Counted from the stretch's first letter, positions 30,201 to 38,103 are shown. The stretch: DNA of 64,000 nucleotides from Arthrobacter sp. StoSoilB20 (GCF_019977295.1 NZ_AP024651.1:2852001-2916000), one strand, 5' to 3'. Notes: generated by a model from the letters alone, not told the origin. Numbers and translations are program-made.

Positions 30201-32168
30201 GGATGGCAGACAGCGATGTTCAGCCAACCGGTCCCGATGGCAGCCAACACGGAATACATCGTTTCCTACAAGTCGCTGACCGGTACCTACTCGGCCACAG
30301 CCAACGGCTTTGGGTCAGGGATGAGTGTTGGACCGTTGCGGGCAGCATCTGATGCAGGTGCCTACACCTACAGCGGTGACTTCGCCGCTTCACGATCGAC
30401 CGCCAGCTACCTGGTGGACGTGGTGGTGACCGTGCCGAATCCTGCATTCACAGTCGGCTCACACTCGCCGCTGCCGAACGCTTCGAGTGTTCCCCTGAAC
30501 ACCGCCGTGAGCGCTGTGCTGTCCGAGGCCGCAGTGGCGTCCAGCGTAGGGTTGGCGCTGAAAGCGAGCGGCGGGACCTCCGTAGCGGGCACGACTGCCT
30601 ACGACTCCGCCACCCGCAAAGTCACCTTCACTCCTACTGCTCCACTGGCCGCAGGTACCACCTACACGGCGACAGTGACGGCAACCTCGGTCTCAGGTCA
30701 ACCCATGTCCGCCGGCGGAACCTGGACGTTCGCAACGGTTCCCGCGCCGCGCACACCGGGTGCTTGTCCGTGCACGCTGTACCAGGACACCGTGACACCC
30801 ACCACCCCTGATGCGAATGACGGAGTTGCGTTGTCCCTCGGTGTGCGGTTCGCCAGCGATACTGCCGGGCAGATCACCGGGGTGCGCTTCTATAAAGCCG
30901 CCGGCAACACAGGCACCCACACGGGATCGCTCTACACGGCCGCGGGACAACTCCTGGCCACCGCTACCTTCACCAACGAATCAAGTACCGGGTGGCAGAC
31001 TGTCACTTTCAGCCAACCGGTCAGCATCGAAGCCGACACCGAGTACGTGGCCGCCTATAAGGCCCCCACGGGCAAGTACTCATACACCGCCGGCGGATTT
31101 GGTGCAGGATTGACCAGCGGACCGTTGCGCACCGCCAATGACTCGGGAGCCTTCAGCTACACCACTGATTTCCCGGCATCATCATCGACCTCCAGTTACC
31201 TGGTGGATGTGGTGTTCGCTACAGCTGTGCAGCCGCTGACAGTCACCGAACAGGTACCCGCCCCTGGCGCCACCGGCATCCCAACGGACGTCAAGCCCTC
31301 CATCACCTTCTCGGCCGCCATCAACCCGGGAGCGACTTTCACCCTGACAGCCAACGGCAACCCCGTGGCGGGGTCAGCTGCCCTTTCCGCCGACAACCGG
31401 ACCATCACGTTCACCCCCACTGCGGCGCTGCCGAACAGCTCAGTGGTCACGGCCAACGTGGGCAACGTCGTCTCCCAGCAGGGGCAAACCTTCCCGGCCG
31501 GCAACTGGCAATTCACGACGGCGGCTCCCACCGTCCAGCTGTCAACGATCTTTGGCTCGCTGACACCGCAAACAGTGACCGCGAGCGACTTCATGCCGGT
31601 GGAACTTGGCACCGCGTTCAGTGTTTCGCAGGCAGGGAATGTGACGGGGATTCGTTTCTACAAGGGGGCCGGCAACACCGGAACCCACGTAGGTTCGCTG
31701 TGGAACTCGGCCGGTACGCGCCTGGCGCAGGTGACCTTCACCAATGAAACAGCTACTGGCTGGCAGACCGCTACACTGGCTGCCCCGGTGGCGTTGGTGA
31801 CAGGCCAAACCTACGTGGTGTCCTACCGGGCACCCAATGGCCGCTACTCCTATACCTCTGCGTTCTTCAACCAGACCTACACAAGCGGGGTGTTCACAGC
31901 CAGTGGCCCGAACAACGGGCGCTACCGGTACGGATCCGGGGGTGTGATGCCTGCCAACTCCTGGAACGCCACCAACTACTTTGTTGATGTGGTGTATTCC
32001 ACCACAGCACCGGCACAGCAGACCGCGGCCCCGTCCCCCACCGCTACTCCTACTCCTACGCCAACGGCGACGGCGACGGCCACGCCAACTGCTTCACCGA
32101 GTCCCTCACCCAGCCCGAGTCCGACGCAGTCAGGCGGACTCCTCTGCGGCTTGTTGGGTACCTGCTGA
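27279..32168 (+). CDS. Large secreted DMFase-like/Ig-like/DUF4082 repeat protein
   Basis: 1629-aa exported protein. Residues 1-38 are a Sec signal peptide (cleavage after AVPAAVA). About 40-525 resemble the C-terminal part of the N,N-dimethylformamidase beta subunit family, with SVGHDEYWSGPQR and GVNLQFLSGNEMYWR. An Ig-like domain covers about 545-630. Four DUF4082 domains follow, each with [VI]RFYK at 669, 939, 1202 and 1458, NTGTH and FTNE[TS]..GWQT. SbsA-type Ig domains (about 793-890, 1053-1155, 1318-1414) separate them. The end is a Thr/Pro then Ser/Pro stalk and LLCGLLGTC, with no LPXTG. AGGAG lies 6 nt before the ATG. Probably a cell-surface or extracellular carbohydrate- or matrix-interacting protein; enzymatic activity is unproven. 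Confidence 0.93.
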   Translation: MPGTSANRPQRVLKGFLVPLILAMVASLLPLAVPAAVAAGPCDPVVNPVVCENSKPGSPPSEWDINGAGDDSIQGFSTDISVNVGQPIRFKVDTNASNYTIAIYRTGWYGGNGARKIADVTPSVLRQNQPACRTDVATGIYDCGTWAVSATWQVPTTAVSGVYIAVLRRPDTGGMSHITFIVRNDGNRSAVIFQTADQTWQAYNSYGGADFYQGVNGRAYKVSYNRPVATRGGPDGRDFYFANEYPMVRFLEQNGYDVSYISGLDADRSGGELLTHKVFLSVGHDEYWSGPQRANVTAARDAGVNLQFLSGNEMYWRTRFEPSSVDGAANRTLTCYKETWANEKIDPTAQWTGTWRDPRFAAQANGGGLPENGLTGTQYMSNFSDLPVTVKADEGKTRLWRNTTLASMAAGSSAALAPHTVGYESDEDLDNGFRPAGLIRLSTTVGSVPQYLQDFGNTVAAGTTTHNLTLYRAASGALVFSAGSVQWTWGLDQEHDGNGAPADSRMRQAQVNILADMGAQPATRAAGLVAAAASTDTTKPTAAISTPANAATVAQGSSVTVTGTAADVGGVVAGVEVSTDGGTTWHPATGKQSWSYTYIQKGFSTATIQARAIDDSANIGAAVTRNLTLSGPYSVFGQTVPVVKDSGDGGAYEMGLRFTPSIDGFITGVRFYKSTANTGTHTGSLWSATGERLATATFTNETASGWQTALFSQAVPVAAGQKYTASYWAPNGHYATKDYQWASFGSTDAPLKVAGGFGAEPAGVYSTSPGFPTTSFNGGNYFADALFSTVDSSPMTVSGQTPIPSSSSVSVNTKVSAVFSKPVTTASVQLALQSSSGPVAGTTAYDAATRRATFTPSSALAFSTQYTATLSGTDSIGGGVTAGGTWSFTTAATLPVPGACPCSLFDDSVTPGIAELREGVPLTLGVRFSSVSAGEVLGIRFYKAAGNTGTHNGALYTAAGQQLATVAFTNESASGWQTAMFSQPVPMAANTEYIVSYKSLTGTYSATANGFGSGMSVGPLRAASDAGAYTYSGDFAASRSTASYLVDVVVTVPNPAFTVGSHSPLPNASSVPLNTAVSAVLSEAAVASSVGLALKASGGTSVAGTTAYDSATRKVTFTPTAPLAAGTTYTATVTATSVSGQPMSAGGTWTFATVPAPRTPGACPCTLYQDTVTPTTPDANDGVALSLGVRFASDTAGQITGVRFYKAAGNTGTHTGSLYTAAGQLLATATFTNESSTGWQTVTFSQPVSIEADTEYVAAYKAPTGKYSYTAGGFGAGLTSGPLRTANDSGAFSYTTDFPASSSTSSYLVDVVFATAVQPLTVTEQVPAPGATGIPTDVKPSITFSAAINPGATFTLTANGNPVAGSAALSADNRTITFTPTAALPNSSVVTANVGNVVSQQGQTFPAGNWQFTTAAPTVQLSTIFGSLTPQTVTASDFMPVELGTAFSVSQAGNVTGIRFYKGAGNTGTHVGSLWNSAGTRLAQVTFTNETATGWQTATLAAPVALVTGQTYVVSYRAPNGRYSYTSAFFNQTYTSGVFTASGPNNGRYRYGSGGVMPANSWNATNYFVDVVYSTTAPAQQTAAPSPTATPTPTPTATATATPTASPSPSPSPSPTQSGGLLCGLLGTC

Positions 32169-32266
32169 GTCAGCCGGCGCACCACAGGCGCCTCTCTACA
32201 GCGGGGTACCACTACAGCGGCGCACTACAGCCACCCTCTCTCAGCGGCGCACCACGACGGGACGAA

Positions 32267-32293
32267 GCCGGGCGGCCAGGAGTTCCGCCCGGC
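32267..32293. terminator. Hairpin between converging genes
   Basis: GCCGGGCGG (32267-32275) and CCGCCCGGC (32285-32293), a perfect 9-bp stem with a 9-nt loop, between the end of the secreted protein gene and the converging operon. Neither side has a T-tract, so it may end transcription poorly or only with Rho. Confidence 0.45.
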
Positions 32294-32332
32294 GGTGAAC
32301 TACCCATTATTGGTGTCGACACCGAGTGGGGC

Positions 32333-33361
32333 TCAGCGCACAACGCTTGGGGACCACGCATGGGCTATGAACAGGCTGGGTTGCGAGCCTGGTTCGGTGC
32401 CCAGTTGCCAGATGTTGCTGTCACCTTCCACTGCGTCATCCGGCAAGCCGTAAAGCAAGTTCTTCCCATCCAGCCATTCGATCTGGTCATCCACGCTGCG
32501 CTGCTCCGAAAGAACGCTTTCCTGCCCTGACGCGAGGTCAAGGACGGCGACCTTCCAATGGGCAACCAGCCCGCCGCCGTCGTTCTTCTTATAAGCGATG
32601 CGCGTGCCGTCAGGTGAAATGGACGGGCATTCCACTTGGTCGTGGATGGCGGTGAGTGTCTTGGCGGACAAGCTTCCCCGAACCAGCCAAATGCGGCCTG
32701 AGGACGCCGCTGTGGCGTAGAAGACGTCGCTCTGGCCTGGAGCGAAGGTCACTCCCCAGATGTTCCTGTCCGTTGCTGCCAGGCGCTCGCCGTTGACCAA
32801 CAACGCGAAGTCCTCCAAGTTCCCGGACGTTCCACCGGGCAAGCTGATCTCCGTGGCCGTGGAAAATCCCGAAGCGGCGTAGGAGTGTCCGGTAATAAAG
32901 ACCGTCGTGGCAATCATCGAGCCGTCAGCGCTGACCCTGGCCCTGCTGGGGATGCCAGGGAGAGCCCATGAGCGTTGGGGCTGCCAGTCACGGTCCAGGA
33001 CTGCGGCTTCAAATGAGGTGACCAGGCCGCGGTTGGTTTTCAGGCACACCACGTTTTGGGCTGTCCCATAGACGCGGTCGCATTCCTGTTCGCTCACAGC
33101 CCGTGGACCGCCCGGAGCGGACAGGGGAACTGTGGCCGCACTGCCATAGCCCTGGCCTGAGGCTGTGTTGCGGAAAAGGACGAAAGGAACGTTCGGAAGT
33201 GACTGGCCCGCCGTGACTCCCACGGAGGAAGCTGCGGTCCGGCTCTCTTCAAACCGTTGATAGGCGCCCACAGCATAGATCCCCGCCACGACCAGCACCA
33301 GCGCGGTCACGGTTAGGAGGACGGTCCATCGGGTTTTGCTGCCGGCCAGGGTCCCACTCAT
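32333..33361 (-). CDS. Membrane-anchored TolB/PD40-like beta-propeller protein
   Basis: 342 aa. A single N-terminal membrane helix (about 12-33) anchors an extracellular domain that looks like a beta-propeller: ISPDGTRIAYKKN is a PD40-type blade, and ARVSADGSMIATTVF, IWGVTFAPGQSDVFY and IEWLDGKNLLYGLPDD are similar strands. Two Cys (EQECDRVYG and NVVCLKTN) could make a disulfide. The ATG overlaps the MFS stop by 4 nt, so it is translationally coupled as the last gene of the three-gene operon that converges on the secreted repeat protein. Propellers of this kind bind ligands or partners; no catalytic residues are apparent. Confidence 0.85.
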   Translation of the reverse strand: MSGTLAGSKTRWTVLLTVTALVLVVAGIYAVGAYQRFEESRTAASSVGVTAGQSLPNVPFVLFRNTASGQGYGSAATVPLSAPGGPRAVSEQECDRVYGTAQNVVCLKTNRGLVTSFEAAVLDRDWQPQRSWALPGIPSRARVSADGSMIATTVFITGHSYAASGFSTATEISLPGGTSGNLEDFALLVNGERLAATDRNIWGVTFAPGQSDVFYATAASSGRIWLVRGSLSAKTLTAIHDQVECPSISPDGTRIAYKKNDGGGLVAHWKVAVLDLASGQESVLSEQRSVDDQIEWLDGKNLLYGLPDDAVEGDSNIWQLGTEPGSQPSLFIAHAWSPSVVR

Positions 33362-34659
33362 CCTGCAGTGCCTGCGTCCTGGTGTATTGCAGGCCGGGCG
33401 CTCCGCAGGATCACCGCCACAGCCAGCACCGCGCAAGCCAGGAGAACGCTTGCCAGCAGCATCGCTGTCGGGGCACCGAGTGCGAACCAGAGCACGCCAA
33501 AGCCCGCGGAGGCGGCCATGCGGCTCAATGCCACCACCGTTTGTGCTGAGGCAATTCCGGTGGCAAGTTTTCCTGCGGGGGTGAGCTGGCCTGCCAAGGC
33601 GGCCAGGACGCCGTCGGTTGCAGCGTAAAACGCGCCCAACAGCACCAGGCATCCCACCGTGCCCCACAAGCCCCCGAAAGGTACAGCAGCAAGAAGGTAC
33701 GTTGCCAGCAAAGCGATATGCCCACCCACGAAAACCGGCACTTTGCCTACCTTGTCAGCCAGCCGTCCCAATGGCACCGCGAAGGCCAGGAACACCACAT
33801 TCGTGCCGACGAACAGCAGCGGAAACCACTGCACGGCGAACGAATCCCTGTCCTGCAATACCAGGTAGATGAATCCATCACCGATGGTCACCAAGCCAAG
33901 AAGACCTGCGGCGATCAACAATTTGCCCAGTCCGGGCTCCTTCAAATGGCTCCAGGAAAAGGCGAAGAGCCGCCTGCCGTCGAGCCCCTCCGTGGTCTTG
34001 GCGCCAAGAGCACGGATGTCCGGAACCACCAATGCCAGGACGGCAACGCCTATCACGGCGAAGGCGAGCGACACCACGAAGACGGTGCTGAAACCATTGG
34101 GAATCATCAACAGGACAAAGAAGGCGATCAAAGGCCCGGCTGCAGCCCCAATGTTGTCCAGCATTCTGTGAACGCCAAAGGACCGTGCCAAATGTTCAGG
34201 CTGGGCCGAAACTGTGATCAACGCATCCCGTGGGGCCGTCCGAATGCCCTTTCCAATCCTGTCCCCGGTGACTATCGCCGCAACGAACCAAAAACCACCG
34301 GCAAAAAGGAAACCAATCCTGGCCACCATGGATAGTCCATAGCCGGCAAGTGCTATGCGCTTAGGGTGCCCGGTCCGGTCAGCCGCCCACCCGGCCGCAA
34401 TCCTGACGATCGCACTCGCGCCCTGGTTGATTCCGTCGATGAAACCGAAGGCAATAGTGGACAGTCCGAGGAATCCGGTGACATATAAGGGAAGGATTGC
34501 CGTGACGGATTCCGAAGAAACGTCGGTCACCATACTCACGATGCCCAGCCACAAAATGACGGGGGACAAACGGAACGGCACTTCCGCTGCCAGTGCCGTT
34601 GACTTGTTCGTTGACTTGTTCCGTTTACCGCCGCTGCGGTCCGAGAGCGAGATGTACAT
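33358..34659 (-). CDS. MFS transporter
   Basis: Major facilitator protein, 433 aa, 12 membrane helices after a basic N-terminus SDRSGGKRNKSTNKS. LGIVSMVTDVSSESVTAILPLYV is the start of a family of MFS proteins often annotated only as MFS; GWAADRTGHPKRIALAGYG is motif A-like and IGKGIRTAPRDALI a conserved cytoplasmic loop. It is the middle gene of a compact operon: 6 nt after the upstream secreted/lipid-facing gene and overlapping the propeller gene by 4 nt. The repeated association suggests export or uptake linked to the envelope, but the substrate is unknown. Confidence 0.88.
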   Translation of the reverse strand: MYISLSDRSGGKRNKSTNKSTALAAEVPFRLSPVILWLGIVSMVTDVSSESVTAILPLYVTGFLGLSTIAFGFIDGINQGASAIVRIAAGWAADRTGHPKRIALAGYGLSMVARIGFLFAGGFWFVAAIVTGDRIGKGIRTAPRDALITVSAQPEHLARSFGVHRMLDNIGAAAGPLIAFFVLLMIPNGFSTVFVVSLAFAVIGVAVLALVVPDIRALGAKTTEGLDGRRLFAFSWSHLKEPGLGKLLIAAGLLGLVTIGDGFIYLVLQDRDSFAVQWFPLLFVGTNVVFLAFAVPLGRLADKVGKVPVFVGGHIALLATYLLAAVPFGGLWGTVGCLVLLGAFYAATDGVLAALAGQLTPAGKLATGIASAQTVVALSRMAASAGFGVLWFALGAPTAMLLASVLLACAVLAVAVILRSARPAIHQDAGTAG

Positions 34660-34665
34660 AATTTC

Positions 34666-35385
34666 CTATCCCGCCCTCGTGTGCAGGCTGCCCAACAGTT
34701 GGAAGCGCGAGCCGCCCGTCCCGGTGGTGGATACCGAGACGGTTACCGTGTCCGGGCCGCGCACAAAACGGGCCGCCACAGACCCGTCCGCAGCAGGGGC
34801 CTCTTCGGACCAAAAGCCACGAGAGACCAACGATTGTCGGAAGGAGTCAAGGACCTCGGCCCGTGGCTTGTCCACGATGCCATCCGCTGTGAGCTGCAGG
34901 ATGTCACCGGAAGTGGACACCGAAGTAGAGCCAATGGTGGTTCCGGAGGGCAACGTAACAACGTCTCCCGGCCAGCCGTCCACCAATTCACCCGAAACAC
35001 TCCCTGGTTGGGGAAGCGCCCCGGTGATGAGCGGAGCCGGGGCAGATGGTGCCGGCAAACCCGTTGGTGTGGCGGTGACCGGTGGAAGAACTTCTAGGAG
35101 CTTGGCGGTGGGTTCTCCCGTTTTTCCCTCAGTACCACTGTTGCCGCTGCCGCCGGCAGCAGGGCTGCCCTCTGCGCCGCCGTTTCCAGCCCCCGACGCC
35201 GAACTGCCGGAGGTGGGCGTTTGTGTGCCGGTGGATCCGGCACCCGTACCCGGGCTTGAAGTGGACGATGAAGGGCTTTGCGCCGAAGTGGCTCCGGGCT
35301 TGGCCAGCTGGTCGAGCACAATGGCCACGGCGGCAATCAACACAGCCAGGCATATACCCGCTATGACCAGCCGCCGCGCCATCAT
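34666..35385 (-). CDS. Exported or membrane-anchored Ser/Gly-rich protein
   Basis: 239 aa, not recognised. Residues 5-25 (RLVIAGICLAVLIAAVAIVL) form a signal anchor, followed by a long disordered Ser/Thr/Gly/Pro linker to about 125 (SPSSSTSSPGTGAG, GAGNGGAEGSPAAGG). The C-terminal 110 residues are structured, starting ALPQPGSVSGELVDGWPGD and ending FQLLGSLHTRAG, with DSFRQSLVSRGFWSEEAP as a helix. There are no cysteines or enzyme motifs. It begins at ATGATG overlapping a possible upstream small ORF and is first in the operon with the MFS and propeller genes. Probably an envelope protein working with them; function unknown. Confidence 0.8.
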   Translation of the reverse strand: MMARRLVIAGICLAVLIAAVAIVLDQLAKPGATSAQSPSSSTSSPGTGAGSTGTQTPTSGSSASGAGNGGAEGSPAAGGSGNSGTEGKTGEPTAKLLEVLPPVTATPTGLPAPSAPAPLITGALPQPGSVSGELVDGWPGDVVTLPSGTTIGSTSVSTSGDILQLTADGIVDKPRAEVLDSFRQSLVSRGFWSEEAPAADGSVAARFVRGPDTVTVSVSTTGTGGSRFQLLGSLHTRAG

Positions 35386-35534
35386 GGCATTCCTGGGCCG
35401 GCTGCGATGCGGAAGGGGCTCTGTGGTCCCGAATCAGGAACGGCCACAGGTAGAACTGACGCCACCCGCATTGTGGTGGCGTTGGCCTTGTCGTTGATCA
35501 TTGCGATGGCGATTCGCAGCGCCAAGCTGTTCAT
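35382..35534 (-). CDS. Possible small ORF upstream of the exported protein
   Basis: A 50-aa frame beginning MNSLALRIAIAMINDKANA and ending in TGA within the ATGATG start of the next gene, which would couple the two. Third-position GC is high and the N-terminus is a plausible amphipathic helix. No ribosome site is visible and no family is recognised, so this may be leader sequence rather than a gene. It fills most of the 195-nt gap between mutM and the exported-protein gene. Confidence 0.25.
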   Translation of the reverse strand: MNSLALRIAIAMINDKANATTMRVASVLPVAVPDSGPQSPFRIAAGPGMP

Positions 35535-35580
35535 GGGGACAGTCTGCCATTGCGATCCGGATTCCGGAACAGTCCTGGCC

Positions 35581-36564
35581 CTACCAACGTCCATTCCGGG
35601 GCCGGGGCTGACACACCGGGCAGGTGTAGGAGGAACGGTTCATGAACTGCTCCCGCTTCATGATGGTGTGCAAACCCTGTCCCTCACACCGGACGCATAA
35701 TTCGCCGGCGCGGCCGTAAGCGTTCAACGAGCGGGCGAAATACCCGGAGTCGCCGTTGACATTGACATACAAGGAATCGAAACTTGTACCGCCCGCAGCC
35801 AGGGCGGCCTGCATGACGTCCCTGACGGCATCCACCAACCGCCCGGCGTCAGCACGGCGCATGGTGTCCGTGGCCCGTGCGTAGTGGAGCCGGGCACTCC
35901 ACAAGGCTTCATCTGCGTAGATGTTGCCGATCCCGGAGATGACCGACTGGTCCAGAAGTGCCCTTTTAATGCCCGTCTTGCGGTTCTTGATCTTTCGGTA
36001 GAAGAGATCAAAAGAAAAGTATGGATCCAACGGATCTCGGGCAATGTGCGCGGCTTCCTCTGCGATCTCAGGCAGGGGCGTTTCTCCGAGGCCACCCGGG
36101 CCGCCGTCGGAGGTGGGGATCAATGACGTCACGAACAGGCCACCGAAAATCCGTTGGTCTACGAACCGCAACTGCTCCGGCATGTCCTCGGCAGGACTGA
36201 GCCTGATCCTGACTTTGAGGTGCTTTTCGTCCGGAACGGCCGGGTCCTGCATCAGCAGTTGCCCGCTCATTCCCAGATGGGCCATGAGTGCCACCTTCGG
36301 GAGGTGGGCGGTTGCCGCCGGTTCGGTGAGGTCGCCTGGGGCGTCGTCCGTGCCGGTCACAGCCAGGGGCATCCAAAGGAATTTGCCCCGCCTGACTACG
36401 TCCAGCACCGTGGCATGCTCAAGATTGCCGATGAAGTCTTCGGTTCCGAGGGCGTGCCTTCGGATGGAACGCGGATCAATGACGTCCACCCCGGTAATGG
36501 AACGTCCGCGGACCCAACGGGCCAAACCGCGGCGCACCACCTCTACTTCAGGAAGCTCAGGCAT
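35581..36564 (-). CDS. mutM: Formamidopyrimidine-DNA glycosylase MutM
   Basis: Fpg/MutM, 327 aa, removes oxidised purines such as 8-oxoguanine and nicks the abasic site. The mature N-terminus [13 protein letters not shown] supplies the Pro2 nucleophile and Glu3. GKFLWMPL carries the conserved Lys, [13 protein letters not shown] is the helix-two-turns-helix, and the C-terminal zinc finger is [29 protein letters not shown]. It is a little longer than E. coli Fpg (269 aa) because of an insert after MPLAVTG ([14 protein letters not shown]) and others, a feature of actinobacterial homologues. It is 6 nt after rnc. In relatives smc follows directly; here an accessory block intervenes. Confidence 0.96.
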   Translation of the reverse strand: MPELPEVEVVRRGLARWVRGRSITGVDVIDPRSIRRHALGTEDFIGNLEHATVLDVVRRGKFLWMPLAVTGTDDAPGDLTEPAATAHLPKVALMAHLGMSGQLLMQDPAVPDEKHLKVRIRLSPAEDMPEQLRFVDQRIFGGLFVTSLIPTSDGGPGGLGETPLPEIAEEAAHIARDPLDPYFSFDLFYRKIKNRKTGIKRALLDQSVISGIGNIYADEALWSARLHYARATDTMRRADAGRLVDAVRDVMQAALAAGGTSFDSLYVNVNGDSGYFARSLNAYGRAGELCVRCEGQGLHTIMKREQFMNRSSYTCPVCQPRPRNGRW

Positions 36565-36570
36565 GTGGGA

Positions 36571-37281
36571 TCAGGTGGAAGCAGGTCCGGTCGGGGCCGG
36601 GTCCAAGGCGTTCAGCGCGCGCCAGGCATCAGCAGCCGCTTCCTGTTCCGCTTCCTTCTTGGAATGACCGGAGCCACGACCATAAGGAGTGCCGCCGATA
36701 TTCAACACGGCTTCAAAAGTACGGGCATGATCGGGTCCGGAACCTTCCACGGCGTAGTGGATGGCACCGAGTTGCCTGCTGGCAGTCAGTTCCTGGATGC
36801 TCGTCTTCCAGTCGGTCCCGGCACCGAGGGCTCCGGCATCCTTCAGGAGCGGGCCTACCAGGCGCATGACCAGCTGACGTGCGGTTTCCATGTCGTTTGA
36901 GAGGTACGTGGCGCCGATCAGGGCTTCCATGGTGTCAGCCAGGATGGAGGCCTTGTTCTTACCGTCGGTCAGCTTCTCGCCTTGGCCGAGGTAGATGAAC
37001 TCGCCAACACCGATTTCCCGGCCGATCCCGGCCAGCGCACGCGTACTGACGACGGCGGAACGCCGCTTGGCGAGCTCGCCCTCAGGAAGCGTGGGGTTCT
37101 CACGGTAAAGAGAATCAGTGACGGAGAATCCCAGGATGGAGTCGCCGAGGAACTCAAGGCGCTCGTTGGTGGGAATCCCGCCGTTCTCATACGCGTATGA
37201 GCGATGTGTCAGAGCAAGACGAAGCGTCTCGGTGTCAATCGAGACACCGAGACGCTTCAGAAGCTCTTCAGTTGAAGACAT
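36571..37281 (-). CDS. rnc: Ribonuclease III
   Basis: RNase III, 236 aa, cuts double-stranded RNA during rRNA and mRNA processing. The signature [13 protein letters not shown] is intact, as are the second acidic site ([12 protein letters not shown]) and the C-terminal dsRNA-binding domain starting [14 protein letters not shown] and ending [18 protein letters not shown]. The N-terminus [20 protein letters not shown] is the family start; AAGG abuts the ATG, with a weak AGG farther upstream. It lies in the rpmF-rnc-mutM order common to actinobacteria. Confidence 0.97.
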   Translation of the reverse strand: MSSTEELLKRLGVSIDTETLRLALTHRSYAYENGGIPTNERLEFLGDSILGFSVTDSLYRENPTLPEGELAKRRSAVVSTRALAGIGREIGVGEFIYLGQGEKLTDGKNKASILADTMEALIGATYLSNDMETARQLVMRLVGPLLKDAGALGAGTDWKTSIQELTASRQLGAIHYAVEGSGPDHARTFEAVLNIGGTPYGRGSGHSKKEAEQEAAADAWRALNALDPAPTGPAST

Positions 37282-37304
37282 CCTTAGTCAGCCTGTACGG
37301 CAGA

Positions 37305-37508
37305 TTAGGCGTCTGCGACCTTGCGGCCCTTGTATTCAAGGAACAGCGCGGTGCCGGCAGAGTCAGTAACGACCTTTGCCTGGTGCGGCAGGCTGTAAGT
37401 AACCTGACCGTTTTCGATGGTCTTGACCAAGTTGGGGGCAGTTGCCTTCCACTGGGCACGGCGGGCGCGTGTATTTGCGCGAGACATTTTCCGCTTGGGA
37501 ACAGCCAC
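37305..37508 (-). CDS. rpmF: 50S ribosomal protein L32
   Basis: Ribosomal protein L32, 67 aa. It starts [21 protein letters not shown] (GTG start), the diagnostic L32 N-terminus, and lacks the Cys zinc-ribbon pairs (a C-minus form). [19 protein letters not shown] and YKGRKVADA complete it. A zinc-independent L32 can be a zinc-starvation paralogue, but the position after DUF177 and before rnc is that of the main gene. Confidence 0.96.
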   Translation of the reverse strand: MAVPKRKMSRANTRARRAQWKATAPNLVKTIENGQVTYSLPHQAKVVTDSAGTALFLEYKGRKVADA

Positions 37509-37541
37509 GGCTATCTCATTTCTCTCTTAGACGAACACTTA

Positions 37542-38069
37542 CTAATCGGTTTGCCGGTCAGTCTTAGCCAGATCAGCTAGGGCAGCCCAGCGAGGGTCAA
37601 TGACCTCGTGGTGGTGCCCCGGCTCGTCTTCCAGGCGCGCTCCACATTCGGAGCACAGACCCTGGCAGTCTTCCCGGCACACCGGCTGGAACGGCAGCAT
37701 GGTGACAACTGCGTCCCGCAACACCGGCTCAAGATCGATCAGATCGTACTCGACTCGACGTTGCTCTTCATCGTCTTCTCCGCCCGAAAGCTCAACGCCT
37801 TCATAGAAGAAAAGTTCTTGCACATTGACTTCAAGGTCATACGCAAGGGGATCCAGGCATCGGCCGCACTCGCCGGTTACTTCGACGATGACGGTGCCGG
37901 ATACCAGAATTCCTTCGTGTACGGCCTCAAGGCGAAGATCCAGCTCAATATCTGAGCCTTCCTTCACGCCAATGAGCGCCACACCAAGGTCACTCGGTGC
38001 AGGTACATGCTCGTTGAGTGTCCGCATGGTCCCTGGACTGCGTCCAAGGTCCTTGACTACCAGCGCCAA
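37542..38069 (-). CDS. yceD: DUF177 (YceD) family protein
   Basis: DUF177/YceD protein, 175 aa from the TTG at 38069, found before rpmF in most bacteria and linked to 23S rRNA maturation in plants and bacteria. It has the CxxC pairs GECGRCLDPL and CREDCQGLCSECG plus an acidic stretch SGGEDDEEQRRVEYD. The start is uncertain: homologues extend a few residues upstream, and the frame continues through SSPLALVVKDLGRSPG. The only well-placed ribosome site (AGGAG, 38103-38099) sits 5 nt before an in-frame ATT (38093-38091), which would give an 183-residue protein beginning IKRDASSPL. A clear promoter lies upstream. Confidence 0.9.
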   Translation of the reverse strand: MALVVKDLGRSPGTMRTLNEHVPAPSDLGVALIGVKEGSDIELDLRLEAVHEGILVSGTVIVEVTGECGRCLDPLAYDLEVNVQELFFYEGVELSGGEDDEEQRRVEYDLIDLEPVLRDAVVTMLPFQPVCREDCQGLCSECGARLEDEPGHHHEVIDPRWAALADLAKTDRQTD

Positions 38070-38098
38070 GGGCGAACTTGCATCTCGCTTAATGAGAA

Positions 38099-38103
38099 CT
38101 CCT
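38099..38103 (-). promoter_or_regulatory. Ribosome-binding site pointing to an ATT start
   Basis: AGGAG on the minus strand, 5 nt before an in-frame ATT codon at 38093-38091. No ATG, GTG or TTG lies at a usable distance; the TTG at 38069 is 29 nt downstream. This suggests DUF177 begins at ATT, as infC does. Confidence 0.45.
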
